Source of the DNA: CAJQHT01 sp038123275
Lineage (GTDB): Bacteria > Pseudomonadota > Alphaproteobacteria > Rickettsiales > UBA1997
NCBI GenBank assembly: GCA_038123275.1
Contig: JAYORG010000007.1
Coordinates: 7,842-71,841 of the forward strand
Direction: 5' to 3'
DNA: 64,000 nt
Shown here in pieces: positions 52,685-60,600 of this stretch. Both the position numbers and the translations under genes were made by a program. The notes beneath the pieces were generated by a model. The model searched no databases and was not told the origin of the DNA. It worked only from the letters and a program-made list of their open reading frames with translations. The stretch's first letter is position 1. Each line of letters opens with the position of its first letter.

Positions 52685-52890
52685 TCATATAAGGTTCATT
52701 TTCCTAGGTGCTAATATTTTACATTAAAACGCCAATTCGGGATAAGAAAAATTCCAGATTTTTCTTATCCCGAATTGGCGTTTAAAGGGTTTATTTGTTG
52801 GTGATAAAAACTTTAGATAAATCTAATATAGCAAAATTATTTGGCTGATAATTTTAGCATTTAGAAAAGTGAACTCAACCCCTTTATACT
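52685..52890 (+). mobile_element. MITE-like element, copy 2, with a perfect 24-bp internal hairpin
   Basis: Same orientation as copy 1. Left end GGTTCATTTTCCTAGGTGCT, right end TTAGCATTTAGAAAAGTGAA then CTCAACCCCTTTATA. The centre has arms 52728-52751 and 52759-52782 (starting AACGCCAATTCGGGATAAG) pairing over 24 bases with a 7-base loop. Shares the 70-bp GTGATAAAAACTTTAGATAA block with copy 1. Lies between the antitoxin promoter and dps. Confidence 0.82.
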
Positions 52891-53012
52891 TTATTATTAA
52901 TTTTTATCTTAAGAAATTAGTAAATTCTAATGTTGATAAATTTTACAATTTAGCCTATAATTAAAATTGTAAGTATGATTAATGCCTTATTTATTAATTA
53001 AATTAAAAAGAA

Positions 53013-53450
53013 ATGACTAATAAAAATGTATCAGAATCTTTAAAAGTGGCATTGGCAGATAGCTATGTGCTTTATCTAAAAACCCAAAATTATCATTGGA
53101 ATGTAACGGGCCCAAATTTTAAATCATTTCATTTAATGTTTGAAGAGCAATATAATGATTTATTTACAGCAGTTGATTTAATTGCTGAAAGAATTAGGGC
53201 AATTGGTGATAAAGCTCCCGGTAGCTTTGATAAATACAATAAAATTACCAATATCAAAGAAGGTGATGAAAATCTTGATGCAATTTCTATGATTAAGGAA
53301 TTAGCCAAAGATCAGGATATTATTGCTAAAACTCTTACAAATGTTTTAAAAGAAGCTCAAAATATAGGCGATGAAGTTACGGCTGGTATTGTTACTGATA
53401 GGATTGAAGTTCATCAGAAGAATGCTTGGATGTTAAAGAGTAGTCTATAA
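53013..53450 (+). CDS. dps: Dps family DNA-binding/ferritin-like protein
   Basis: 145-residue four-helix protein that forms dodecamers, oxidises and stores iron and shields DNA. Ferroxidase residues lie in KTQNYHWNVTGPNF (His), FHLMFEEQYNDLFTAVDLIAERIR (Asp/Glu); signature 2 is around AGIVTDRIEVHQKNAWML. No long basic N-terminal tail, so DNA binding may be weak. Its stop codon merges with the left end of the palindromic element that follows. Confidence 0.93.
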   Translation: MTNKNVSESLKVALADSYVLYLKTQNYHWNVTGPNFKSFHLMFEEQYNDLFTAVDLIAERIRAIGDKAPGSFDKYNKITNIKEGDENLDAISMIKELAKDQDIIAKTLTNVLKEAQNIGDEVTAGIVTDRIEVHQKNAWMLKSSL

Positions 53451-53609
53451 AAGACCTTTGCACAACTAAAATCGTTCAATTTTTTTCTATTTTTGGTATA
53501 AATTAACCAATTTTTTAGTCAAATATGTTCATATGTGACTAAAAAATCAGCTAATTTCCCCTCAAAACTAGAAAAAAATTGAACGATTTTAGTTGTGCAA
53601 AGGTCTTTA
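53449..53609. mobile_element. 160-nt palindromic MITE-like element
   Basis: Terminal arms 53450-53489 and 53569-53608 are perfect inverted repeats of 40 bp (start AAAGACCTTTGCACAACTAA). Symmetry continues imperfectly toward the centre, where TTTTTTAGTCA / TGACTAAAAAA form an inner stem around a CATATG-containing loop. It has the look of an IS-derived MITE and may also serve as a bidirectional transcription barrier between convergent dps and the JmjC-like gene. A half-copy lies at 27790. Confidence 0.88.
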
Positions 53610-53668
53610 TAAAGATAGGATTTGGTATTAGGTTAATTCCCCTAAATGATAAAAATATGGGATGTTTC

Positions 53669-54715
53669 TTATCTCAAGTTGGCTTTAATAGCAAAAGAAA
53701 GCGCTTGCCCCATCTCTTCTCCTAAACAAAAAACCGAATGCCAACAGCAGGTTTCTTTTGTTGCTTGTGGCAGTAATAATATATCGCCTGGTTCCAGTTT
53801 AGTGCTATGGCCACGGGCAATTAAAAATTGTACAAATTCTTTAGTTTCATTTATAAGGTGAATTAAACTGTCATTTGCAAGAGAATCAAGCTGTTTGGAT
53901 AATTTAGAACGGTTATCTATTAGCTCGCTTATTTCGCTTTTCATTTTTTTAGTGAGTGAGGCTGGCCAAGAATGAGTTTTTGCAAAATGAATAATTTCTT
54001 CAACCAAAATTTCTTTAGGCAGTGCAAGCCAAAAGGTAGAGCCTGTTAATTGTGCAAACACAACTCCATCATGACCACGTTCTAAATCGTGGTGCAAATA
54101 AGAGCCACCATTTGGGGCATTAAAGTAGATGATACGTTCAACAAAATTAACGTCATCGCTACCTAGAATTTTTTTAAGTTTTTTCTTTAAATCAGCGTTA
54201 TTTGCAATAATTTCCGATTCAGGAAATATAGCATCTGTAAGCTCGCCGCTAAGCTGCTGGCGGTATGGATCTGCTGCTACATCTTCTTCTAAGTCAATAC
54301 CAAATGAAAAACGAAAACGCAAAGAAGGATCATCTTCATGAAATGATAACCATGAAGTTTTTAGCCATAAATCTTCGCTAATAATTTTATCGCCATCCAT
54401 TACATCAAATGTTACCATTTCTATTTCTTGTTGGTCTTCTTCATTAAAAACACTACCTAGTGATTGAAATTTTGGTTCTAATCTCTTGGCATAAGGCTCT
54501 TTGGCCAACATATAATCACAGCCTTTTTCTTCTAATATTGCATGTACTAACTCTTCTGTTTGTTTAATATTTAAGCTGTGTGAATTAAGTAAATTTAGGC
54601 ACTGACTTTGAAGTAAAATTGGGTAACCTTGATCCCATAATTTAAGGTCATTAGCTTTTGTTTGTTGTGTTGGCGCATTTCCTAACAAGAATCCGCGGCG
54701 TTTTAATTGCAACAT
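53669..54715 (-). CDS. JmjC/cupin-like Fe(II)-2-oxoglutarate oxygenase-type protein in a metal-uptake operon
   Basis: 348 residues. A double-stranded beta-helix core is suggested by SYLHHDLERGHDGVVFAQLTGSTFWLAL (H208-x-D210, two metal ligands) and LEPGDILLLP...CCWHSVFCLG (H326, third ligand), the HxD...H facial triad of JmjC/cupin_8 proteins. The first 190 residues are helical without a recognised domain. The start codon overlaps the permease stop (TAATG), so it is the last gene of the metal operon. Family members hydroxylate proteins or act as metal-binding cupins. A role linked to zinc starvation is inference from context. Confidence 0.7.
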   Translation of the reverse strand: MLQLKRRGFLLGNAPTQQTKANDLKLWDQGYPILLQSQCLNLLNSHSLNIKQTEELVHAILEEKGCDYMLAKEPYAKRLEPKFQSLGSVFNEEDQQEIEMVTFDVMDGDKIISEDLWLKTSWLSFHEDDPSLRFRFSFGIDLEEDVAADPYRQQLSGELTDAIFPESEIIANNADLKKKLKKILGSDDVNFVERIIYFNAPNGGSYLHHDLERGHDGVVFAQLTGSTFWLALPKEILVEEIIHFAKTHSWPASLTKKMKSEISELIDNRSKLSKQLDSLANDSLIHLINETKEFVQFLIARGHSTKLEPGDILLLPQATKETCCWHSVFCLGEEMGQALSFAIKANLR

Positions 54716-55470
54716 TAAGGGGTTAAATATAATTTGTATCTAGAATAAATCTTAATTAGACATGTAACTATAAAATATGAGATAACTACCAAAATTCCTG
54801 CCGGAAGATCAAATATTGCGGCAATAATAATTCCTAAAATTACTGAAACAATACCACATATCCAAGAAATTAATAATGGGTTTTTCTGATTTTTAGCAGC
54901 AATTGCTGGAAGTATAAGGCTTGCAAAAACAACATAAATTCCAACTAATTGAACTGATGAAGTAATAGCAAAAGCAAAAATTAAATAAAATCCAATACCA
55001 TTTTGTACTTTTGGTTTTAAAAACCATAATCCTATTACACCAATATAAATTGGTAAATGTTGTAAAATATCTTGTAATGTAACAAACAAAATTTGCCCTG
55101 ATAGTAAATGCACTATTTCATCACTGCCATGAGGATGATGGGATAAAAATAATATACCAAGTGAGGCAGATAAAATAAAACTACAACCTATAATAGCTTC
55201 TTGAATATCTGGATTTATTTTTTCTGTATAGTAAAAAAATAAAGCTGACATTGTGGCAAATAAAAGCGCGATTATTTGATGCGACCAAGGATATTGTGAT
55301 AAAAATATATTAGCTATTATTATTCCCAGTCCAGCAATTTGGGCAATGGCAAGATCAATAAATATTATGCCTTTTTCTAAAACCTTAATTCCAAGTAAAG
55401 CATGTGTTAAAGATATTAGTAAACCAGCTATTAAGGCAGGAATTATGATTTCTATAATTTCTACACTCAT
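54715..55470 (-). CDS. Second ABC-3 family metal permease (ZnuB-like)
   Basis: 251 residues with eight or so hydrophobic helices. ABC-3 landmarks: LLISLTHALLGIKVLEKGIIFIDLAIAQIAGLGI at the N-terminus and VFASLILPAIAAKNQ near residue 180. One base separates it from the binding-protein gene upstream. No ATPase gene is in this operon; ZnuC at 14.5 kb is the obvious candidate partner, otherwise an ATPase outside the window. Confidence 0.85.
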   Translation of the reverse strand: MSVEIIEIIIPALIAGLLISLTHALLGIKVLEKGIIFIDLAIAQIAGLGIIIANIFLSQYPWSHQIIALLFATMSALFFYYTEKINPDIQEAIIGCSFILSASLGILFLSHHPHGSDEIVHLLSGQILFVTLQDILQHLPIYIGVIGLWFLKPKVQNGIGFYLIFAFAITSSVQLVGIYVVFASLILPAIAAKNQKNPLLISWICGIVSVILGIIIAAIFDLPAGILVVISYFIVTCLIKIYSRYKLYLTP

Positions 55471-55471
55471 A

Positions 55472-56371
55472 TTATATATTATTTATCATTAAAAATATGA
55501 TATTATCAAATAAAGAAAACAAATCCTTACTATTTTCATTACCGCCAACAGTATATGGCAAAGTTAATTCTTTTATTTTAGTTTTTTTATTAAGCCAATT
55601 ACTTGCATCTTTTGAATCATAAGGAGTTAGGGTAATAAACTTTATTTGTTCATTATTTAAAAGAACTAATAATTTTTCTAAATGTTTGGTTGTAGGGGCA
55701 ATTCCTGGTTTTGATTCTAATGTTACAATTTCATTAATTTTTAACCAATTAAATAAATAGCTAAAAGATTTATGATAAGGTAAAACCTTTATTCCTTTTA
55801 ACCTTAAGGCTTGTTTTTCCCATTTTTTAATAGAGTTTTTCCATTTTTGTACAAAATTATTGTAATTTTTTTGATAATTATGTGAATTATCCGGATCTAT
55901 ATTTTTTAGGCGATTATTTAACTCTTTGGCAACTAATAAAATATTATATGGATCTAGATGAATATGAGGATTTCCTTGAGGATGAACATCACCCATGGAT
56001 CTGTCTAAAACTTCTGGTTTTTCAATTTGTGGCACAAAATTAGAAGCCATTAAATTACCCTCTTGGCCAATTTGAACATTTACCTTAGCTTTTGAAAGTA
56101 ATATTGGTAGCCACCCAACTTCTAAATCTGAGCCGGAACAAATTAGTAAATCTGCTTTTCTAATTTTAGCAATTAAGCTGGGTTTTGCTCTAATATAATG
56201 TGGATCTTGCCTAGCATTTGTTGCAGAATATGACTTAACATAATCTTTTCCAATTTCTTTTGCTAAAGACTGCCATTCTGGTTCGCAGGCAAAAATATTT
56301 ATTTTTGCCTGTGACTTTATTGGTAATAATATTGCTATTATTACCAATAAGGAAGATAAAATTTTATTCAT
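55472..56371 (-). CDS. Second metal-binding periplasmic protein (ZnuA-like)
   Basis: 299 residues with a signal peptide (MNKILSSLLVIIAILLPIKSQA). Cluster A-I metal site: His in QDPHYIRAKPS, His in NPHIHLDPYN, His in LPYHKSFSYLF and Asp in TPYDSKD. No His-rich loop. Distinct from the znuA product at 15.3 kb in its DPHYIRAKPS wording. Second-last transport component of the operon, preceded by the outer-membrane protein 9 bases upstream. Confidence 0.87.
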   Translation of the reverse strand: MNKILSSLLVIIAILLPIKSQAKINIFACEPEWQSLAKEIGKDYVKSYSATNARQDPHYIRAKPSLIAKIRKADLLICSGSDLEVGWLPILLSKAKVNVQIGQEGNLMASNFVPQIEKPEVLDRSMGDVHPQGNPHIHLDPYNILLVAKELNNRLKNIDPDNSHNYQKNYNNFVQKWKNSIKKWEKQALRLKGIKVLPYHKSFSYLFNWLKINEIVTLESKPGIAPTTKHLEKLLVLLNNEQIKFITLTPYDSKDASNWLNKKTKIKELTLPYTVGGNENSKDLFSLFDNIIFLMINNI

Positions 56372-56380
56372 AATTTAATT

Positions 56381-57709
56381 TTAATATTTGTGAGCTGAGT
56401 GAGCACCAAAACTCATGATATATTGTAAAGTAACTTGGTTATCATGACTATTTTTGGATAATTCCTCATGGCTATATTGAAGACGAATACGGCTAAATTC
56501 ACTATTTGTCCAATCAACCATTGTTGTATAGCTTTTAGGATCATGATTTTGTGAATCTAATGCACTATCAGACAAACCAGCCGGAGTATTAGCACTTAGC
56601 AATTCACTATATCTTAAACCAACTCGCCATTGTGGTTTAAACTTATATACAGTTTGTAAGTACCACCCAGAAGAATTATCATCAAAGTTAATTACTCCTG
56701 TTGCAGCTTTTGTATCTTCATAAGTGCCTTTTTCATCACGGTAAAAATATTCACCTTGAAGAGTTAACTCCTGATTTTTTGCATTTCCTGTTGGTGCAAA
56801 ATTATATCTTAGATCAGCAATATAAAGATCAGTATCGCCTATAAAGGTAACATTGTTTCCATTGTCATCTTCATTGGTAACTCTACCAGTTTTTGCTTCT
56901 CCTGAAAGGGTAGAAACTCCCAAGCGCCAATTTTGCTTTTCTCCTATATCTGAGCCAACTCTAAAATAGGCAGAATAGTTACTAGTGCCATCTCCGCCAC
57001 CAAAAGGATAATCGTCTCCCCTAAATGATCCACCACCAATTTCTGCATAAAAATCAGTTGGTAAAATATAGGATATTTGAGCACCATCATCATTAAACGA
57101 TTTATTAATAAAAGCCCTATATGTTAAAGGCCTGTCAGCAAAATCATCGCTATGAGCATGATGTTCATTTAAATATCCTAATTTCCAAAATGATCTTCCT
57201 GCTTTAACACTTAACCCTGTAGGCAGGCCAAATCCTGGAGTGGTTTGGATAAAGGCTTCTTCTAATTCTACCTTGTCTGAGCCATCTTCATTGACAATAG
57301 CGGCAGTTAAACTACCAAAAAATTTATCATCAATATTAGAAGAAAAATTAAGTTCAGATTCTCCAATGGAAAATCCTTCTTTTCCTCTTTCTCCTTCTTC
57401 GCCAACTCCAAAGCCAGCGAATTCAGATTCATTTTTCGAGAAATTAGAATATTTACCATTTAAAATAATCCCAATTGACGGGTTTAATTTATTGCCATAA
57501 ATATTACGAGTAGAATTGGCACTATTTAATGCTGTGCTATTTTTCTCTAATCTATTTTCTAGATTAGATATTCGTTTTTCGTAAGATTTTTTGATATTAT
57601 AAAATTCATTTCTCAAAGATTTTATATCTGATCTAGTTGTAGCAATTGCAGAACCACTCCACAAAGAAGCTACTAGCACAATAGGTGCTATAATTTTTAT
57701 TTTAGTCAT
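56381..57709 (-). CDS. Outer-membrane porin-like protein of the metal operon
   Basis: 442 residues from the ATG at 57709, chosen because it directly precedes a signal peptide (MTKIKIIAPIVLVASLWSGSAIA) and has AGGA just upstream; the open frame continues 23 residues further. A short coiled coil (about 30-60: LRNEFYNIKKSYEKRISNLENRL) is followed by a beta barrel with alternating pattern and repeated aromatic strand ends (GWYLQTVYKFKPQWRVGLRYS). HEHHAHSDDF-like His clusters (NEHHAHSDDFAD) could bind metal. Position suggests zinc passage across the outer membrane. Confidence 0.75.
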   Translation of the reverse strand: MTKIKIIAPIVLVASLWSGSAIATTRSDIKSLRNEFYNIKKSYEKRISNLENRLEKNSTALNSANSTRNIYGNKLNPSIGIILNGKYSNFSKNESEFAGFGVGEEGERGKEGFSIGESELNFSSNIDDKFFGSLTAAIVNEDGSDKVELEEAFIQTTPGFGLPTGLSVKAGRSFWKLGYLNEHHAHSDDFADRPLTYRAFINKSFNDDGAQISYILPTDFYAEIGGGSFRGDDYPFGGGDGTSNYSAYFRVGSDIGEKQNWRLGVSTLSGEAKTGRVTNEDDNGNNVTFIGDTDLYIADLRYNFAPTGNAKNQELTLQGEYFYRDEKGTYEDTKAATGVINFDDNSSGWYLQTVYKFKPQWRVGLRYSELLSANTPAGLSDSALDSQNHDPKSYTTMVDWTNSEFSRIRLQYSHEELSKNSHDNQVTLQYIMSFGAHSAHKY

Positions 57710-57812
57710 TTTCCTAATAATTTTTAGTTTTAAATATAAATAAATATAAAATAAGTAGCCATATAACGCATTAAACAACGTTATAGGTGAAACTTAAAAT
57801 TAGTTTGTTTAA

Positions 57813-58103
57813 TTAGGAAAAGAAGGGAGGTGCTCTGGCTTCAAAGATTTGAGCTTTACCAGAAAAAGGCAAAGTTTTTTTGAGATTGGTAATTTTAAAG
57901 TTTAATAAATTTGGAGTTGTTAGCTTATTAGGGGTGTGACCCAATAATTTACTTTGATCTGCGCTTAGGCAAATATCACAATTTTTATTATCATGTTCAT
58001 GCTTTTCAAAACTATAAGCACTAACATGCAAAAGCGAAAATGCCTGCATGCTAAGAAATATAGCAATAATTAATGATGACAATAAACTAAGCTTTTTATT
58101 CAT
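57813..58103 (-). CDS. Small exported DUF2946-like protein
   Basis: 96 residues: signal peptide (LSSLIIAIFLSMQAFSLLHVSA), then a His/Cys segment (KHEHDNKNCDICLSAD) that could bind metal, and the terminal ARAPP motif followed by an aromatic residue typical of DUF2946-type proteins found beside copper or zinc transport genes. First gene of the five-gene metal operon. Function unknown; a periplasmic metal chaperone is plausible. Confidence 0.7.
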   Translation of the reverse strand: MNKKLSLLSSLIIAIFLSMQAFSLLHVSAYSFEKHEHDNKNCDICLSADQSKLLGHTPNKLTTPNLLNFKITNLKKTLPFSGKAQIFEARAPPFFS

Positions 58104-58181
58104 TTTGTAATTAAGAAATTAGCTAATTGGTTCATGTTATTTATTAAAATTAATTTTTTCAATAAATTTTTATTTTCTAGA

Positions 58182-58227
58182 ATAAAGAGATCAGGTTTGT
58201 TTTTCTAGGTGTTAACAATTTATAAAA
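58182..58227 (+). repeat. Solo left end of the MITE family
   Basis: AATAAAGAGATCAGGTTTGT then TTTTCTAGGTGTTAACAATTTA aligns with the left end of copy 1 (GGTTCATTTTCCTAGGTGCT AACATTTTA) with a few substitutions. No right end follows, so this is a truncated copy. It lies between the metal operon and the MNT-HEPN gene, in a 485-bp gap. Confidence 0.5.
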
Positions 58228-58322
58228 TTAATATCTGTTATGATGGACTACTAAATATTTTTTACTTTAAAAGGGAGAGAGACATTCATATTGTAGGTCT
58301 TTAACCCTTTTTTACAAAGTTA

Positions 58323-58395
58323 CCTGTCATCCTGAAGGGTAGATATTCTTAGTCAGCTTGCTGACTTAGAATATCTTGACGAAGGATCTCACATC
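58323..58395. repeat. REP-like dispersed repeat, copy 3
   Basis: TGTCATCCTGAAGGGTAGAT at the left and GACGAAGGATCTCACATCAC at the right, with a strong internal hairpin (AGATATTCT-AGTCAGC / GCTGACT-AGAATATCT). The best-formed of the three copies in the window. The remaining gap to 58588 contains no gene. Confidence 0.65.
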
Positions 58396-58588
58396 ACAAG
58401 AGGAATGTTAATATTAAATTCAATACAACAATATCAACATTAAGAGTAATTACTACCAAATAAAATAAAGAGCTCAAATTCTTTATCTAAAACATTAGCA
58501 AAAACCAATAGCTGAAGCAGTATCAATAAAAAAGTTGCAAAACTTGAATAAATAAAGAAAATTATTTTTTTAAATAATCCAAAAATTA

Positions 58589-59482
58589 ATGAAAACACAG
58601 CTACCAGCAAAATCCAAATCCCATCAAGAAATAATAGCTCAAATAATAGATATTATTAAAACAACTGGCAAAAATAAGATATCTCATATTATTCTTTTTG
58701 GCTCATTTGCACGCGGCAATTGGATAAACGAATTAAAAGAAGAATCAGACGGCAGATTATTAGACTACATTTCCGACTACGACATTCTCGTAATAACCAA
58801 ACAACATAACGTTGGCACCGGAGCAAACGCCAGAAATTTAGAAAACAAAATTAATGAAAAAATAGACAAAAAACTCCCAGACATCGAACATCCAGCTTCA
58901 ATAATTATTGAGCCTCTTACAAGAGTTAATAAAGAATTAAGAAAAGGACAATATTTCTTTTCAGATATTAAAAAAGAAGGGATTCTTCTTTATCAAAGTG
59001 ATGATTCAAATGAATTAAAAGAAGCGAAGGAGTTGAAAGATGAGGAAAAGAAGAGGATAGCGACGGAGTATTATGATTATTGGATTGATAGAGCTGAAGG
59101 ATTTTTAAAAGGGGTAAATTTTTATCTAAAAGAAAAAGATAACAGACTTGCCGCTTTTAATTTGCATCAAACTACCGAAAGTTTGTATCAATGTGCTCAT
59201 CTAGTTTTTACAAATTACAGCCCAAGGCTTCATGATCTCGAAAAATTAAACAAGTCTCTAATCTATCACTCAAAACAATTCCTAAACACCTTCCCTCAAA
59301 CAACGGCCGAAGAAAAAGAATGTTTCGATCTCTTAAAAAGAGCCTACGTCGAAGCCAGATACAACAAAAACTACTCCATAACCAAAGAACAATTAAAATA
59401 CTTAATCAAAAAAGTTGAATGTTTAAAGAAAGTTGTTGAGAGTGTCTGTAAAGAGAAGATCGAAGGTTTTAAGGAGTCTTAG
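58589..59482 (+). CDS. Nucleotidyltransferase-HEPN fusion protein
   Basis: 297 residues. N-terminal minimal nucleotidyltransferase with LFGSFARGNW (GSxxRG-type helix turn) and DYDILVI (catalytic Asp pair), to about residue 135. A HEPN domain follows from about 160 (YYDYWIDRAEGFLKGVNFYL, LAAFNLHQTTESLYQCAHLV, and KRAYVEARYNKNY near the end where the Rx4-6H-type motif lies). MNT and HEPN are usually separate antitoxin and toxin genes; the fused form is also known. Located beside a restriction-modification operon, suggesting a defence island. Confidence 0.82.
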   Translation: MKTQLPAKSKSHQEIIAQIIDIIKTTGKNKISHIILFGSFARGNWINELKEESDGRLLDYISDYDILVITKQHNVGTGANARNLENKINEKIDKKLPDIEHPASIIIEPLTRVNKELRKGQYFFSDIKKEGILLYQSDDSNELKEAKELKDEEKKRIATEYYDYWIDRAEGFLKGVNFYLKEKDNRLAAFNLHQTTESLYQCAHLVFTNYSPRLHDLEKLNKSLIYHSKQFLNTFPQTTAEEKECFDLLKRAYVEARYNKNYSITKEQLKYLIKKVECLKKVVESVCKEKIEGFKES

Positions 59483-59601
59483 GGAAAGAGGCGTTCATAT
59501 TACATGGGCTAGAGCCTTATAAATACTGCTTTTGTTAACCACCAAAATTAATTTCTGCCCCCATAAATGCCCCAAGATTATTTTCCTAATCAAGGCCTAG
59601 G

Positions 59602-60600
59602 TTAGGCACTTTTTGTAATGACTTCCTCTAAAGCTTTTGATACATGCCACATCAATACTGGAGGAACAGCATTTCCTATCGCTCTATACTGTCTGTTTTC
59701 TGAAACTGAACCTAATTTAAAAGATTTAGGAAATGACTGAATATTTGCAGCCTCTCTTGGAGTGAATCTCCTATACCTTCCATTAACCATTAGTACAGGA
59801 TCTGTTCCGTTTAGACTCACTTTAGATAAATGAGAGCTAATTGTATTACAAGGCTCATCAATATTCTGAACCCTACCCTTGTTCATTTTTTTTCTTACCC
59901 TCAACATTCCATCAACAGCCCTCTGGCTAAAAAACCATTTATCATCCTGATCTGCCTGCAAATCAATAACTTGCCTTAATTTTATCTTGCTGCCATCTAG
60001 TGTTTGCGGTTTTGGAAATTCAAAATTAGAATAATCATCAATTTCCCTAAATCCAATAATAAAAACACGCTCTCTTTTTTGGGGCACCCCAAATTCAGAC
60101 GCATTCAATAATTTGCTTTTAACATAATAACCAGCATTCTCGAACTCTTTTACAATCATTGGAAATGCCTTCCCTTTATTTGCCGAAAGTAACCCCTTAA
60201 CATTTTCGCCAATAAAAAAACGTGGTTTTTTCTCCTTTAAAACGCTTACCATTTCAAAAAATAGCTTTCCTTTTTCATCTTCGTAACCCAGCCTTGGTGG
60301 ATTTTGTGCACTAATTGAAAAGGACTGGCAAGGAAATCCCCCTAATAAAATATCATGATCAGGTATTTTACTTGTGGTAAGGTCTCTTACATCCTTTATT
60401 TCACATTGATGCAGAAAATTATCATTGTATAATTTTGTAGCGTATGGATCATTATCTACTGAGTAAACAACTTCGAAAGGCAATTCTTCAAAATGATTTC
60501 CAAGAAAATCAAATTTCCCTTGAATACCTAAGTCCATTCCTCCGCATCCACAAAATAATGAGGTTATTTTTAATTTCTTATTTCCAATAATTTTTCCCAT
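59602..60600 (-). CDS. DNA (cytosine-5) methyltransferase, second of the operon
   Basis: 332 residues with C5-methyltransferase motifs in order: I SLFCGCGGMDLGI, IV GGFPCQSFS (catalytic Cys91), VI FIGENVKGLL, VIII PQKRERVFIIGF, IX/X REAANIQSFP and AIGNAVPPVL. The target-recognition region between VIII and IX is short. Overlaps the endonuclease-like gene by 31 bases. It has a different sequence from the other methyltransferase of the operon, so the two likely modify different strands or cytosines of one site. Confidence 0.93.
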   Translation of the reverse strand: MGKIIGNKKLKITSLFCGCGGMDLGIQGKFDFLGNHFEELPFEVVYSVDNDPYATKLYNDNFLHQCEIKDVRDLTTSKIPDHDILLGGFPCQSFSISAQNPPRLGYEDEKGKLFFEMVSVLKEKKPRFFIGENVKGLLSANKGKAFPMIVKEFENAGYYVKSKLLNASEFGVPQKRERVFIIGFREIDDYSNFEFPKPQTLDGSKIKLRQVIDLQADQDDKWFFSQRAVDGMLRVRKKMNKGRVQNIDEPCNTISSHLSKVSLNGTDPVLMVNGRYRRFTPREAANIQSFPKSFKLGSVSENRQYRAIGNAVPPVLMWHVSKALEEVITKSA

